Origin: Dendrobium chrysotoxum
Lineage: Eukaryota; Streptophyta; Magnoliopsida; Asparagales; Orchidaceae
Length of the DNA: 64,000 bases
Assembly (NCBI GenBank): GCA_019925795.1
Contig: CM034305.1
Span: 67,444,573-67,508,572, forward strand
Direction: 5' to 3'
Shown here: piece after piece, positions 36,401-50,900 of the stretch
Layout of the letters: every line of letters begins with the position of its first letter
How positions within the stretch are numbered: position 1 is the stretch's first letter
Made by a program: the position numbers and the translations under genes
Notes under the pieces: model-generated
The model's database searches: none
Seen by the model: the letters and a program-made list of their open reading frames with translations, nothing else
What the model was told of the DNA's origin: nothing

Positions 36401-37311
36401 GCATGATCCTACAGTACGTATGTATCTAGCATCCATAAGTGTATTAAAGGTTTAAATTTATTAAGTTACACTCAGCTCAAAATTGATTAAAGCCAACCAT
36501 GATTTATAAATTGCCTTAAAAGGAATTGATTAAATATATATCAGATTTAGACTCAACTAATTACTTTGTAAATTTCATAGCCTAAGACCATGATCTGTTC
36601 AAAAGCCGATTAAAGAAAAGCTTTAACTCAAAAATTGCCTTAGCATTTCTTGAGTCAATACCTATTAGATTTAAGCTTTAAGTAATTATTATGCAACCTT
36701 CATACACATTTAGCTACCTAAGTATATAAGGAATTGTTACTACTAAATCATCTCCACCCTCTTCCACAAGCACTTCCGCGTCCACTCCAGTGAAACCTAT
36801 TGAACCCGTGACATACGAAGGAATCCTTACAAGTAGAATAAGAGGGACATTCTCTAAACTCGACCATCCTCTCTCTCTTGTAATGTTCGTGTGAATTGCT
36901 TCCATGGCAGATCTAACTACTAATAGCCTAAGATCCACCAACGTTAACAAAATGAAGATTGGCCCAGAGCATAGTTATCTAAGTTATGACTCAAAACCTC
37001 TATGATTTGGGAACAAGAAATTTTCATTGGAGAGGATAGTTATCATCATCCCAAAGCAGAGTTACTAAATGGAGGGTATGGATCACCCAGATATGCCAGT
37101 TACAATGTACCACCCATCACATCATTTTCATACATCGAGCATGGATCAGCATAACTTTTACATCACCCATTAACCATGGTTATAGCAAACTCATACAAAA
37201 ACACTTTTTGAAGAATGTAGAGCCCTCAACCCCAAAATATTATCGAAATTTCATAAGCATATCGCCTAGTCACTAAAGGGATTTAAAAGGCTAAAAAGAG
37301 CTCAAACTTAG

Positions 37312-37372
<61 letters not shown>

Positions 37373-38897
37373 GCTTAGGGCTGCAAGTGAACCAAACGTT
37401 CGACGAGCTACTCGATACTCGGTTTGATTAAAGCTCGTTTGTGATCATTTAACTAACTAAACAAACAAACTTGAACAATATTTTAAATACCCGATCCTTA
37501 AATAAACAAGCTTGAACACTAATGTGTTCGGTTCATTTATGTTCACGAATAAAATCATTTGAAGTTCGTGAACAAGCTCGACATTATGCTCGATAAAAAG
37601 CTCGATTCATGAGGCTGACTGTGACATTCAGTAGTTCATTAAGGAAGAAAATCTAGTAGTTCATTTTGATTGCTTAGAATGGTGGAAGGCTAACTTCATA
37701 TTATTGTTTATTCAATTTATTGTTTGCTAAATATGTTCACGAACATAGCTCGTTAAGGCTTGTTTGTTTAAAGCTCGATAAGCACTAAACGAACCAAACA
37801 TGAACCAAACATGAACACCCTTAAATTAAATGAACCAAACATGAACACAAACAATAAAGCTCGAATCAAACACGAACCAAACTTGAACAGGCTAATGATA
37901 AACGAACTCAAACATGAACACTCACATACTCGGCTCGGCTCGGTTCGTTTGCAGCCCTAATGCTGAGACAAAAATGTTACCTAATTAGTGGAACAAATTA
38001 ATGAATTTGTTGAACTAGTGTGAACTTCTTTGGTGACACTCAATAAACAACAATATGAAGTGACGTAAAATGTCTTCGCATGAACTCTAGAACAAATGAA
38101 CACAAATCAGAGAGCCTCTAATTCGTTCCGAAAGAGAACAATATGCTAAAACATGAAAATAAAAGACTCAAATAATGGAATGATGACACGCACAAACTCA
38201 GGCAATTCAAATCAAGTTAAATCAAATCAATCATATGCCAAATCCAAAATCAACTTCTAACTTTCACCAAAATTTTGGGATTCCCTTTCAAGTTTGGTCA
38301 AATCAAGTTAAAAAAGTATGCATAAACTCTGAGCAAAATCAATAAACCATTAACCGTAAGTATTCAATGTTGGCACTTCCTCCCAAAAGGCAAATCTTAT
38401 GATCATGACACCCAGAGCTCCGCTAAAAGCCTAATCCACAACCCAAGAGCAAGGTTTAAAATTGCGTAAATAAGCCTCGAAGCGTTTTTCGTCCGTAAGG
38501 TGAGGCGTAAGCCTCGAGGCGGTGTGAGGCGTAAGCCTCACGGACAAAGAATTGCGTAAATGAGAATTTAGCTATTTTAGCAGGTAAATAACAGTTAGAG
38601 ACTATCATACAATAAAAACATCTAAATGACAATTGAAATTAGTGGAAGACAATAAAATAGATGCATCTCATAGCATAATTCAAAATACAGAACTACAAAA
38701 TATAAGTCTATCAAAACTCCCAAAATACAAATAAGAAAGAACATCTAATCTCATCATTCTTCAATGTTATTCACTAAATTGGTTATCAAGGGAATCTTCT
38801 TCTCCAATTATATCTACAAATGTCAAATCTTCATCATCTTCAATGTTATCCATTTTTCTCTTCCCTGTTAAATAAGAATGATTAATGTAATGTTAAT

Positions 38898-38938
<41 letters not shown>

Positions 38939-41900
38939 ATTGCATAAAATAAATTGTGACATACCTTTACTTGATTGTTGTGCTGCAGAACTAGTAGATG
39001 TGTGTGGTGTCCCTACTTGATCTGCTTCGCCCCTTAAGACATCCACACTTAGATCCTCTAGCTGCAGGTCTGATAATGGCAAATCTGTCTCATCATCTAT
39101 GAACCACTCATTATCAGAAGCTACATCTTCACACACCAAAGGGTCCTCATCATCCTTCAACCCCTTGTTCCTCATCCTTCTATCTCTCAACCTCTTGTTG
39201 TGCATAAGGTACACAAGGGAGTTCATTCTGAGTGTTGAAAGTCGATTTTTTCTCTTAGTTTGCACTTGACTATACGTGCTCCAATTTCGCTCACACCTAG
39301 AGGAAGAACAAGTGAGGCCCAAAACTCTAACAGTAAAACTCTGTAACTCAGGGGTGGAATCACCAAATTGGATCCACCATTCAACTATTTTCAAGAAGAA
39401 AAAAGATAATCAGGAGATATTAAAGTGTTATGATTATACAGATAATTTGCAAAAAATAACTATACCTGGTGAGCATTTCGCAATGGTAGATTTGGCTGCT
39501 TGCAAACCAAAGAACCCCTCCCTATTTCGAAATAAAACAAGCTGTAAATCTGCAATCTCCCTGACATTCAGGTCCGGTATTAATCACTCCATGCAATGAT
39601 ACAAGCCTAGCTTCACCTCTGGATTTGTGGATTTCCTCTCTGAATACTGAAATTGAGGATTGAGATAATACGCCGCTGCATGTAGATGACGGTGTAACTG
39701 GACCTCCCACCGAGCATCAATGATATCCCAAATCTCTCTATAACTTGCCTCCTCTCCTCCCAAGTTATGTGCAATTAACTCCTTCGCTTCATCCATTGCA
39801 TTATATATAAAACCCATTGCTGGTTTCTTCTCGGCATCCACTAAACGTAATACATGTACCAAAGGTCTTGTGCTCAATATGGCATAGGTCACAGTTGCCC
39901 AAAACTTATTATTTAGAATTATCCTTCTTATTTCCTTCCCCTCAGTTTTATTGCCCCATGCTGAATTAAGCCATTGTGTCGATGTAAACATTGATTCAAG
40001 AGGTTGTCTCACATCGAGTAGGCTCTGCAGTGTCAAATAAGATGTGGCAAACTTATAGAATAAAGTTGCATTAGGAATTGAAATAGATTTGCAGTGTACA
40101 AATGTAGTAACAAACCTAGTGGTAGCAGGGCGAATGATTTCCTTCTTTGAGAACTTTCTCATTAAGGCTAAGACCCATGAATGGTTGTAGATGAACTTTG
40201 TGATCTTCTTCGCCCTAGAGAGGGCGCTCTTGTGTTGAGGTAAATCACCAAGTGCCTCTAATATGAGATCGATACAGTGTGCTGCACAGGGGGTCCAATA
40301 GAGGTGTTTCCTCTTCTCCATCAACATGTGGCCTGCTGCTTTGTATGCACTGGCATTGTCAGTCACAACCTGAACCACCAATTGCTCCCCAAGCTCCTCA
40401 ACAACCCCATCTAGTAAATTGAAAATGAATTCCGCATTTTTAACCTGATCTGAAACTTCAACTGATCGTAAAAATACTGTGCCATAGGGATTATTTACAA
40501 GGATATTAATCAAGCTCCTGCTCTTCATGTCAGACCATCCATCTGACATAATAGTAACACCAGTCTCAGTCCAGGTCCGTTTAATCTCATCTATACTCTG
40601 CTCTGTGTTTTGCAACTCCTTCAAAATCCATGTTCTCAACTCATACATGGAAGGTGCCTTCAACCCTCTCCCATACAACCCAACAGATCGCAACATATTG
40701 AAGTAGGCCGGTGATGTTGCAACATTAAAAGGTATGGCATTTTCAAAAAAAATCTGCCAATATCCATGCATACCTGACGTCGACCCTCTCTGGTACCAGC
40801 TGCAGGCATCATCTGTGCTTCTCCTCTATCCTCTCATGGATTTATCATGTATTGATCCATAGGACCCCGCACACCTCTATTATGTATAGTGGAGAAAGAT
40901 CCCTTTCCACTCTCGCTTCCGAAATAAGAACCTTGTTCGACCCTTTCATCAAATTGCTCCTGTTATAGATGCTTGGCCGTAGTACTCTTCTTCATGTAAG
41001 CAATAATTTCCTCCTTCACCTTATCCGGTACATTCGCACAAGGTACTACATTCTTATGTGAACCGGATAAGTGTTCCTTCATGCGAGTAACTCCTCCCTT
41101 CACCACCTTGTCACAAAAATTATATTTTAAATACACATATGTTTTCTCGCCGCCTCCTACATCAACTTGCACACTATATTTCCAAGAAGGATCACGCCGC
41201 AATGACGTATTTGTCTTTTCCTTTCCTCTAACCATGTTTCCTAATGCAAAAAAGGGAAAATAAACCAAAAAATTTCAAAATATTAAAAATCCTAGATTTC
41301 CTATAACTTGAAAAATCTTCCCTTATACTCAAAAAAAAATACCTAAAATGCGTAGAGGAGTTGTCGTAGAGGGCGGCCGGACACTCTATGCTCACCGACG
41401 TGAGGCGGCGCCGGCGGGAGAGGCGGCGGAATGGGCGGCCGAGAGGGATCTGAGCGGGAGCTTGCGGGTTCTGGCGGAAACGGAGGGCCTGGGTCGAGAT
41501 GGGGGAGAGCTTTGTAAGGGTTTTTTTTTTTATTATTACTCACTTAAGTGAGTGGGACCTGTTTAATGAGGCTTACGCCTCACTAAGAATTGCGCAATTG
41601 CGCCTCTGAGGCGCGCCTCTGAGCCCGTAAGGCGTTAGCCTCACCAATTCCCCCAATTGCTTAAGCAATGAGGCGCCCAGGAGCACAATTGCGCAGAGGC
41701 GCGCCTCAAGGCGTGCCTCTTATTGCGCAATTTTAAACAGTGCCCAAGAGCAAGACAAAAATCTCAATGTTCATGTGCAACTCAACAAATATCGGTGTCC
41801 TGTGACCAAAACATAAAAAATTCATCAAAATTTTCACCAACTCCAAAATGATTGAATTCGGTGAATAACCTATTTTCATAGGGTGCTCCATCTACCATAA

Positions 41901-44900
41901 AAGTTTCAGCACAAAATTCAATATTTCCAAAATTTTAATGATACCAAATTGATGTTAGCCTTCCAAAAATTATAGTAAATTTCAAAAAATTCTCAAAATT
42001 CTGAAATTTTTATGGGAGCTTCCCCTAGTCAAACTATACACACCATTAAATTTCAAGTAAAAAATTCATATTTTTTTACTACAAAAATTCTCTTTCAAGG
42101 CTTTCTTCAATTTTTCAAACATCTCAAAAATCCAATTTTTATCAAAGAAGTGCAAAAACTGCAGAAACTCTTGAGTAGTCTCTTCTCAACTATCTCCGTC
42201 TATATTAAAAATTCCCTAGCCCAAACTCCACTATTTCAAAATCTTGACTTTTCCTAAATTTTTCAAAACACAATTACCCCTATTTTTCACTCAAAATTTG
42301 TGAAATAAGATAATACAACAACAACATCAAGCCTTTGTCCCACTACGTAGGGTCCAAGTTGCTGACTCTAAGTTGCTGAAAGGCATGGATTTCATGCACA
42401 TTTGTTGCCCATTTGCCAAATATATGAATCCCCTTAGTTCATTCGAAATGAGGTTGAACTACCCCTTCAAGATGAGACTAAACCAACTATTATCTCTTTA
42501 GAATGAGGCTAAACTATCATTCCTCTTAGATGAGGTTAAACTATATCAACATGAAGAGGCTAAACTATCACCCATTTGGCACAATGCTAAATTATCACTC
42601 CTATGAGACAAGGTTAAGCTATACTCCACCAAAAATACACCTAAATTTTCTACCCATTTATCCCTTTAAAATGAGATTAAATTATCCATATAAGATGAGA
42701 AAACTAGCACCCTAATATGATCCGTCATCTTCCTATCAACGTACTTGATATGATTGACTCCCATACAAATATAATAATTTCTCAAACACCCCAATGTGAG
42801 GTTAAAATATCCCTCAGGACCTAGCTAAACTAACACCAATTGGATCCCTCATCTCCCCTGTAATAACATTGACACAATTGGATAAAAAAAATTTTCAATG
42901 ACCCTTCATTAAGAAAATGCAAAAATTGCCCCTAACCCCTCCACAATGAGGTTAAAATAACACTTTCTCTAAAATTATGAAAACATAAATTTAAATCAAT
43001 AATGCTCTCAAATTGATTTGCTACACTAGTCCTTGAGCACTATTTATCGCCGGTGGAGCCTAAATTGAGTCCTCCACCCAGCTAAGCCCATCCACAAAAT
43101 CGAATATCTTAGTCAATTTGCAAAGGACCCAAACCAACTCAAATTTTTGTTGCAATTGATCAAGCAAAACAAACCATTTTTTCCTTTTAAAATAAAAAAT
43201 TCAAGTCCACTACTTAATCAAATTGCGCTTTTCCCTGGGAGAATGATGAGGACATCACTACATGGAAAGTTTATCGGAGACGTGGTCGTCGATCTACGGC
43301 CACGATCGAGTCATTGTATTTTTGAGTCTTGTCATGTCGTTATTTTCTTTCATTTAATTATGTTATTTCTTTTCCTGTTTTACCCCTTACTTAAGAGTGG
43401 ATTGTTTGTAAGCTCAAGAGGGCATTGTTGTCTTTTAATTTGAGTATTTTGTTTGAGGATATTTATAAGGCCTTTGATGTATCTTTTGAGGGGATGAATG
43501 AATAATAAAATTTTCCCCATGTTTGAGTTCTTGTGAGAACTTGAGAGAGATTAGAGAGAGATCCCTTAGAGAGGGAATTAGATCACCCATCAATCTTGGA
43601 GACGGCCGGATTCGTGGTTAGTTATTTAGTATTTCTTCATCTTCCTCCATAGCCACCACCGGCCCACACCAAGCTGAACCAACCTTCCACCACCACCGGT
43701 TCTCCTCCTTCCCCCACCTACGGCTCCACCTCCTCCTCCCTTCCCCACGGCCCAAGCCCACACCCAACCCTAGACCCGCCAACCTTCACACCTAACCGGC
43801 CTCCTCCCTCCCACCATCAAACCTTCAAACCCTAGCCGCCCAACCCCTTACCCGAGCCCACCCAACCGCCGGCCATAGCCCCCATTCCCCTCTCAAATTC
43901 CATTGCCTATTTTGGATTGATATAATTAGGACAGATTTTGAATTCAAATTCATTTAATTTGAAATTCAAATCTTTCCTAAAATTATTAAATCTATTTTAG
44001 GAAAGTTTCCTAATAGACCCCCAAATCAAATCCCAATCAATTTTAAATCAAAATTGAATAAATCTTCTTTCCTAATAAGGAGTTCTCTTAATTGGAAAGT
44101 GTTTAATTCCTCCTCAATCAATCCCTAGCCCTTACTATAGCCGCCAGCCCCCATCTTCTATCCGCCCCCTCTCTCTCTCCTAATCCCCACATCCCTTCCT
44201 TTATTTCTCTCCCTCTTTTGGGAAATAATTTCAAATCCCAAATCCTTGAATCCAGTTTATTCAAAACTGAAATTCAAACTTCAGATTTTGAATATTTCTC
44301 CTTTCTCCACCTAAAACCCTAATTTCAATGTAGGATTCCTCTCTCTTGGCCGAATTCCTCCTTCCCGTCAACTAATTGCTTTCTTGAGAGAAACTTCATT
44401 CCCTTAGAGAAGAGTCTTGAAGGAGAGTAAGGAAGCATTCCCACTACTCCTCTCTTCGCAAATCACTATGAATGGAGGTTCCCGAATGGAACTTTGGATT
44501 GGTGCATGACGATCAAGACCAAATTGACATCCTCCGGTCTCCGTTCTTTGATGTGGATTTCGATTTTGATACCACCGTGGAAGAGTACATCGATCGCATT
44601 CAACTTGTCTTGGTTGACATGATCGACAAACAACGTCAAAGGGACATTGGATCATCGCCGGCCGCCCAAAGTTCGCCACCACCCCGGCTACCTCTCCGCA
44701 TCCAGTCAAAGGTTATATTGTTCGCATCCTAAGAACTCTCGCCGACAGTATTTGCAAGCAAGTGGATAAAATCCGATGGCCTCTCTCTTCCAAATCACAA
44801 TAAATGTGAACTTCTTCACCTTATTCAATTGCCTCTTTATTCACTAACCTTGTAGGTGATGACGGAATTGCAAAGGATTGAGCTCCGCTTAAAACGCTAA

Positions 44901-47900
44901 GAGCTTAGTAAACATAGGGCTTGAGTGCACTTTCTTTGTTACTTATCTCGTTGTTAATTGAGGGATGTTGATTGAACATCTATTAATTCGCATGTTGTTG
45001 ATTCTCTAAATTATTTTATTTGTCAAAGTGTCTAGCAAGTAGTTTGGCCTAAACGTAGGCATCGCTCTCTTGCTTTATTAACGTTTTGGATTGCTACTTT
45101 TATGATTATAATTGCTTACATCAATTAACCGTGCAATTTTCGCTCCTAATCATCGTAGTCTTGCATCAGGATCACTCCACGAACCCAGATCCACTAGTTG
45201 GCTTCAATCTTCCATTGCTCGATAAAAGCATTATTATCCCCACTAGAGTATACTCCGAACCTACCAGTGAACTAGCCAAATGAAAAAGAAAAGACTCAAA
45301 ACCTTAAAGAATCCCCATGCTGGCCAAAAACTCATTTCAGGCTAGTTGCTCAAATCTAAAAATTGAATCTCTGGAGGAGTCTGTGGAAGGGTTGTTGACA
45401 TGATACCCACAACTAGCTTCAAATTCCCAAAGAGTAACACCACCAACCAACAACTTAAGGTATGTGGGTTGATCAACTCGCTCATAACTCACCTCATATA
45501 GATTTCCTTGTCAATCTTCAAGTACAAAGATGTTAAACTTTCCACAAACAACCCCAAGAATTCTACTCACCACTCAGCTCCTTGAATAAAAATATATATG
45601 ATTATTCACTCAAGCCCCATGGTATATACATCTCTGTCACTTTTAATTATGCAGTCTCTATGCAAATGATAGACTATGAAATTTGGACTCTAAAACCAAA
45701 TTGAAATCAAGTTGAATCAATCAATTTTAAATCTATTTGATTCTAATTTAATTTGGGTCAAATACATTTCCAAAAGATGGTGGAACCCAATATGGCCCGG
45801 GTATTAGCTTGGCTTAGAACAAACCTCTTGACAGATGTTATATCATATATTTCCAAAAGACCATAATCTATATGGTTTTACGAGAAACCCTAAGTTCTAG
45901 CTCATAGCATGACATCACAAAAACAAAAGCATGCACCCTGGAGTAGCAAGAGTTAACAATAAATATTAAACATGTCCATGATTATTAACCTATATTATAA
46001 TCAAGGAAAAAAAAGATATTTACCAAATACTCCAGTGTCTTGGGAATGTCTAAAATTGACTTCACACCAGCAGAAATAACAGCCACTGGAGTCCTTCCAA
46101 GTTCAGTGAGATCAGATGATATATCCATAGCTGCATGTCAAATTAAAATTTAGTAAAAATTAATTACAAATACAAAACAAGTAAAATTTATAGATGTCCA
46201 CACTGAATCTTCATTAAACAGACGGAAAGAAAACTAATCCAAAGTGATACAACTTCAGTCAATGATGTTGCTGCAAACAAAGGGGTTCCAAAACAAATTT
46301 TGCATTCCTCAACTTAGTAAAGTGTAAAACTTCTGCTGATTCTACATTGGTACAATCTGAATGTAAAAATGATGAATAACAAGTCTATCTTTACACCTTC
46401 AGACAGGAGAAAGCAGCATCTCTTATTTTACAAATAAAGGCACCGAGCATCTTTATATTGTAAGAATTCTAAGGCATTTGAATTTAAATTTCAGGCATAC
46501 TTACTTTGTTCGCCATGCCTATGCACACCACCAATGCCCCCAGTGACAAAAACTGGTATGCCAACCTGCAGTTGTTGACAGATTCATGCAAAACATCAAA
46601 AAGGAAAGGTATGCCTGTTACTAATTATCATTGCATAGCTGGCCAGCTATTTATGAGAGATTTCAAGATTAAATCATTGGGAACAAAAAGATTAATGGCA
46701 TAACTCAGACAAAAGAGTTAAGCGGAAAAGTTACCATGGCATCACAAATTCCTTCATTTACCCAGTTGCATACTCAACATTATCACAAAATCAAGTGTGT
46801 GTATTTTACATGCAGAAGTGCTTCACTAATGCTTCGAAATTGAATGGCACGGCAACTTAAGCTGCAGCAGTTCAATTTAATGATAAATTACTTTTTGTCC
46901 ATATCACAATGGCACAATGCTGCGTGATCAAAGCTGCAATAGGAAAAGTTGACCTTCAGCATCATTTACTCGTTGTTGATTTAATGCAGATTTGCATTAC
47001 AACGAGTGGGACATTCCATGGCAAGATGCATGCAACGATATAATGCTACCTAGGTCTTGAGCTAGACATCAATGCTTCCTCTATTGTCTCCACATGCGGT
47101 TGAACACCTTCCCATGTGCTTGGCCACGGGACCCACCTATGTTGCCCACTTAGTCTCACGCTCCCGCCCCTTTGCTCGATTGCTCTCTCTTGGTCACTCT
47201 CTCCCCCTCTTGGTCTCGCTCTCACTCACTCACCTCTTACACTCCCCGTCACCAGCTTGCTCGCCTCTTCATGACATAAAGTAGACCTCTTTGGGCCTGT
47301 TCAATTGAACTGATTTAATGGTTCAATTCCACTCCATATTTTCTTTTTAATAATTTTCTATAAATATTTTATTTGCTTAAATAAATAAAAATAACAAATT
47401 CTTTATTTTGACCAATTAACCTATTTTAAATAAATTCATTCCAATGACTCAATCAATTTTTAAATTATCCATAGTATTTATAATTAATTAAAAATTCTAA
47501 TATTAATAATTCCTAGTTTAAGAAATAATAATTTGGGTCTTTCCACATAATATACTGATAGGAAATACTTGGATTCAAGTATTCCTATCGATCCGGAGGA
47601 AGTAAAACAGCAGAAAACTGCTGTTTTCTGTCTTGGACAGCAGCCAAACACAGGAAAACCAGAGAAAATTGAGGCGAAACGGAAAGAAAAATCACTCAAA
47701 CACTTGTATTTCACTAGTAGATGCAAGAAAACAAATAAAGATACAATGTTCTTCGATCCGAGAGGAAGAACGACTCTCCAAATCTCCGGCAACGCCAAGA
47801 GCCCAAGACAAGAAAACCCTAGATCTCAATTTTCTTTCAAAACCAAGATAATCCCCCCTTCCCCCCCAATCCTCCTAATTAACCATAAAGGAGTTTTACA

Positions 47901-50900
47901 ATTTGCCTAATCAGCACTTCCCATTCAAAATTTCCCTCCCAAAATCAAATCTCACGCGTGTTCGGCCCCTCCCGATGGTTCCGCCTGCCGCTCGGTTCCG
48001 CCTCGCGTAAACGAGGACCGGTCCGGTTTGGACCGGTCCAGCCGGCCCCTCCTGGGCCGGCCTAACAATACTCCCCTCCCAAAAACTCACCTTGTCCTCA
48101 AGGTGAAATGAAGGAAATTGATCTTTCATTCTTTCCAACGGCTCCCAAGTCGCCTCAAAGTCAGGAAGGTCTTTCCATCTAATCAGCACTTCTTTGTTGC
48201 CTTCATTATCTAATCTCACTCCTGCATGCTCCAGTGGTTCTAAAATTACTTCCAAATCCTCAGTCAGTGTAGATGGCAATTCCTCGCTATTTGCATGCTC
48301 CCCTATAGCTTTCCTTAACTGGGACACATGGAACACTGGGTGTATGGTGGCTGTTGGTGGTAACTTCAGTCGATACGCCACTGCCCCGATCCTGTCCAAC
48401 ACCTCATACAGACCGAAGTACCTCGGTGCCAGCTTCTCGTTCCCCCTTCTAGCAACTGTCCTTTGCCTGTAGGGCCGCAATTTTAGGTACACCTTTTCTC
48501 CCACTTCAAACTGCATGTCCCTCCTATGTGAATCTGCCTGCTTTTTCATGATTTGTTGTGCCCTCAGAAGATGCCTCTTCAATTCTTCTAGTACCTTGTC
48601 CCTTTCCTCCAGATACTGCTCAACTGAAGAAACTGGTGTGCTTCCTTTCCCATAGTGCACTAGATGCGGAGGGTCCCTCCCATATAATATCTTGAAAGGA
48701 GTCATTAGAGAAGCCGAATGGTATGATGTATTATACCAATACTCGGCCCAAGGTAACCACCTCGCCCACATCCGTGGTGTTTCAGAAGCAAAACACCTCA
48801 AATATGTCTCCAAGCTTCGGTTCACTACCTCAGTCTGTCCGTTAGTCTGTGGATGGTAGGCGGTACTTCTCTTGAGAACAGTGCCCTGCATCCTGAAAAG
48901 CTCCCTCCAAAACTGGCTGAGGAAGACTTTGTCCCTATCGGATACAATCGACTCAGGAATCCCATGTAATCTAACCACTTCCCTGATAAACGCAGCCGCC
49001 ACTGACACTGCGGTGTAAGGATGTCGCAAGAGAATGAAGTGGGCATACTTACTAAGTCGGTCTACCACAACTAAAATGACTGTGAATCCCTCTGAGCGGG
49101 GTAGGCCGTCAATGAAGTCCATGGACACTTCCTCCCATACTCTATTTGGGAGTGCTAATGGTTGGAGTAGCCCTCCTGGTGCCATGGCCATATATTTATT
49201 TCTCTGGCACACCTCACACCTGGACACCATCTCCTCAACATCCTTATGCATCCCTTTCCAGTAGAGCTCCGATGCTAACCTCCTCTACGTCTTCTGAACT
49301 CCTGAATGACCTCCCACCACGCTGCCATGAAACTCCTGCAACAAGTGGGGGATGTGTATGGAAGTTCGTGGCATCACAAACCTCCCTTGATACAATAATC
49401 TCTCCCCCTCAAGGCAATACCCAGGATGACTATTCTTCTCTTTCCCCAGATCCTCCCTGATCTTTCTCAAATCTTCATTCAACATGCTTTCTTGCTTGAT
49501 GGCCCCCCAATCTACCATCAATGGAACTGATACCGCTAATTCCTGAAGCTCCCTGACACATCTGGACAAGGCGTCGGCTGCCTTATTTTCCAAACCAGGC
49601 TTGTATTGGATCTCAAAATCATAGCCTAATAATTTGGACAACCACCTCTGATGTTCCTCAGTCATCATCCTCTGCTCTAACAGATATTTCAAGCTTCTCT
49701 GATCAGTCCTGACCACAAAATGCCTTCCTAAAAGGTAAGGCCACCACTTCTGAATCGCCAAGACAATGGCCATCAACTCCCTCTCATATACTGACTTCAA
49801 TCTAGCCCTGACTGACAGCACTTGACTAAAGTAGGCTATTGGCCTGTGATTCTGCATCAATACTGCTCCCAGCCCATATCCCGACGCATCAGTCTCTACC
49901 ACAAAGACCTGACTGAAGTCTGGAAGTGCTAACACTGGAACTGTAGTCATGGCTTCCTTCAGTTTCTCAAAAGCCTGAGTTGCTGCCTCACCCCAAGAAA
50001 ATCCATCCTTCTTCAGTTGCTCAGTCAAAGGCCAAGCAATAGCACTGTATCCCTTCACAAATCTCCTGTAGTACCCAGTTAACCCCAAGAACCCCCTTAA
50101 CTCCTTTAGGTTCCTAGGCATTGGCCACTTCTGCATTGCTTCTATTTTACTCTGATCGGCTGCCACTCCTTCTTGGGAGACCACGTGTCCCAAGTACTCT
50201 ACACTGGTCTGGGCAAAGCTGCACTTCTTCAAGTTGGCTTGTAACTGATGTTCCTGTAACACTCCCAAAACCGCCTTCAAGTGCTCCAAATGCTCCCCTT
50301 CAGTCTTGCTATACACCAAAATATCATCAAAAAATACCAGTACGAACTTCCTGAGGTACGGCTTGAAGACCCTGTTCATCAAAGATTGAAAAGTAGCACG
50401 TGCATTAGTCAAACCAAAGGGCATTACCAGGAACTCATAATGCCCTTCATGTGTTCTGAAAGCTGTCTTGGGACATCTGCCTCCTTCATTCTGATCTGGT
50501 GGTATCCCGACTTTAAGTCCAATTTGGAAAATACCATAGCCCCAAATAGCTCATCCAATAGTTCATCAATCACTGGAATTGGGAACTTGTCTGGTACAGT
50601 GCCCTTATTCAGAGCCCTGTAGTCCACACAGAATCTCCAACTCCCATCCTTCTTCTTGACCAGGAGGACTGGACTAGAGAAAGGACTTACACTTGGTCTT
50701 ATGATCCCTGCCTCCAGCATCTCCCGGATCAGCCTTTCAATTTCATCCTTTTGGATCTGAGGGTAGCAGTAAGGGCGGACGCTGATCGGGGTCTCCCCTT
50801 CCTTCAAAGTGATGGCATGCTCCAGCTCCCTCTGCGGTGGCAAACCCTGTGGAGGTTGAAAAACCTCCCTGAACTGTTGTATGACCGGTTGCACTTCAAG

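Larger units (their letters stand above)
38450..41742 (-). mobile_element. hAT transposon with CCCAAGAG target duplication
   Basis: 3.3 kb. The ends are CAAGGTTTAAAATTGCG (left) and CACTGTTTAAAATTGCG (right, complemented), with an exact 8-bp duplication CCCAAGAG at 38442-38449 and 41743-41750. An 8-bp duplication and short terminal repeats are hAT traits. Subterminal regions are crowded with GAGGCGTAAGCCTC-type palindromes (38476-38545 and 41570-41725), probably transposase sites. The transposase gene on the minus strand is damaged. A second TA microsatellite lies at about 38901-38932. Confidence 0.93.
41743..43243. other. Intron sequence with minisatellite and LINE tail
   Basis: AT-rich intron. 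It holds a 40-base RTE LINE tail (42315-42357) and a degenerate minisatellite (about 42440-42965). The last bases before 43244 (CCCTGGGAGAA) are a polypurine tract belonging to the LTR that follows. Confidence 0.6.

Noticed and set aside
36714..36950. 78-codon minus-strand ORF in the intron
   Set aside because: It reads plausibly but has no domain I can name and no neighbour to support it; left as undecided intron sequence.
44404..44709. 101-codon minus-strand frame over the small LTR ORF
   Set aside because: It is the antisense shadow of the conserved ORF at 44472 and is not conserved itself.
47569..47910. 113-codon plus-strand frame repeated at 52934
   Set aside because: It is LTR sequence present twice because the LTR is, antisense to the element, with no sign of selection.
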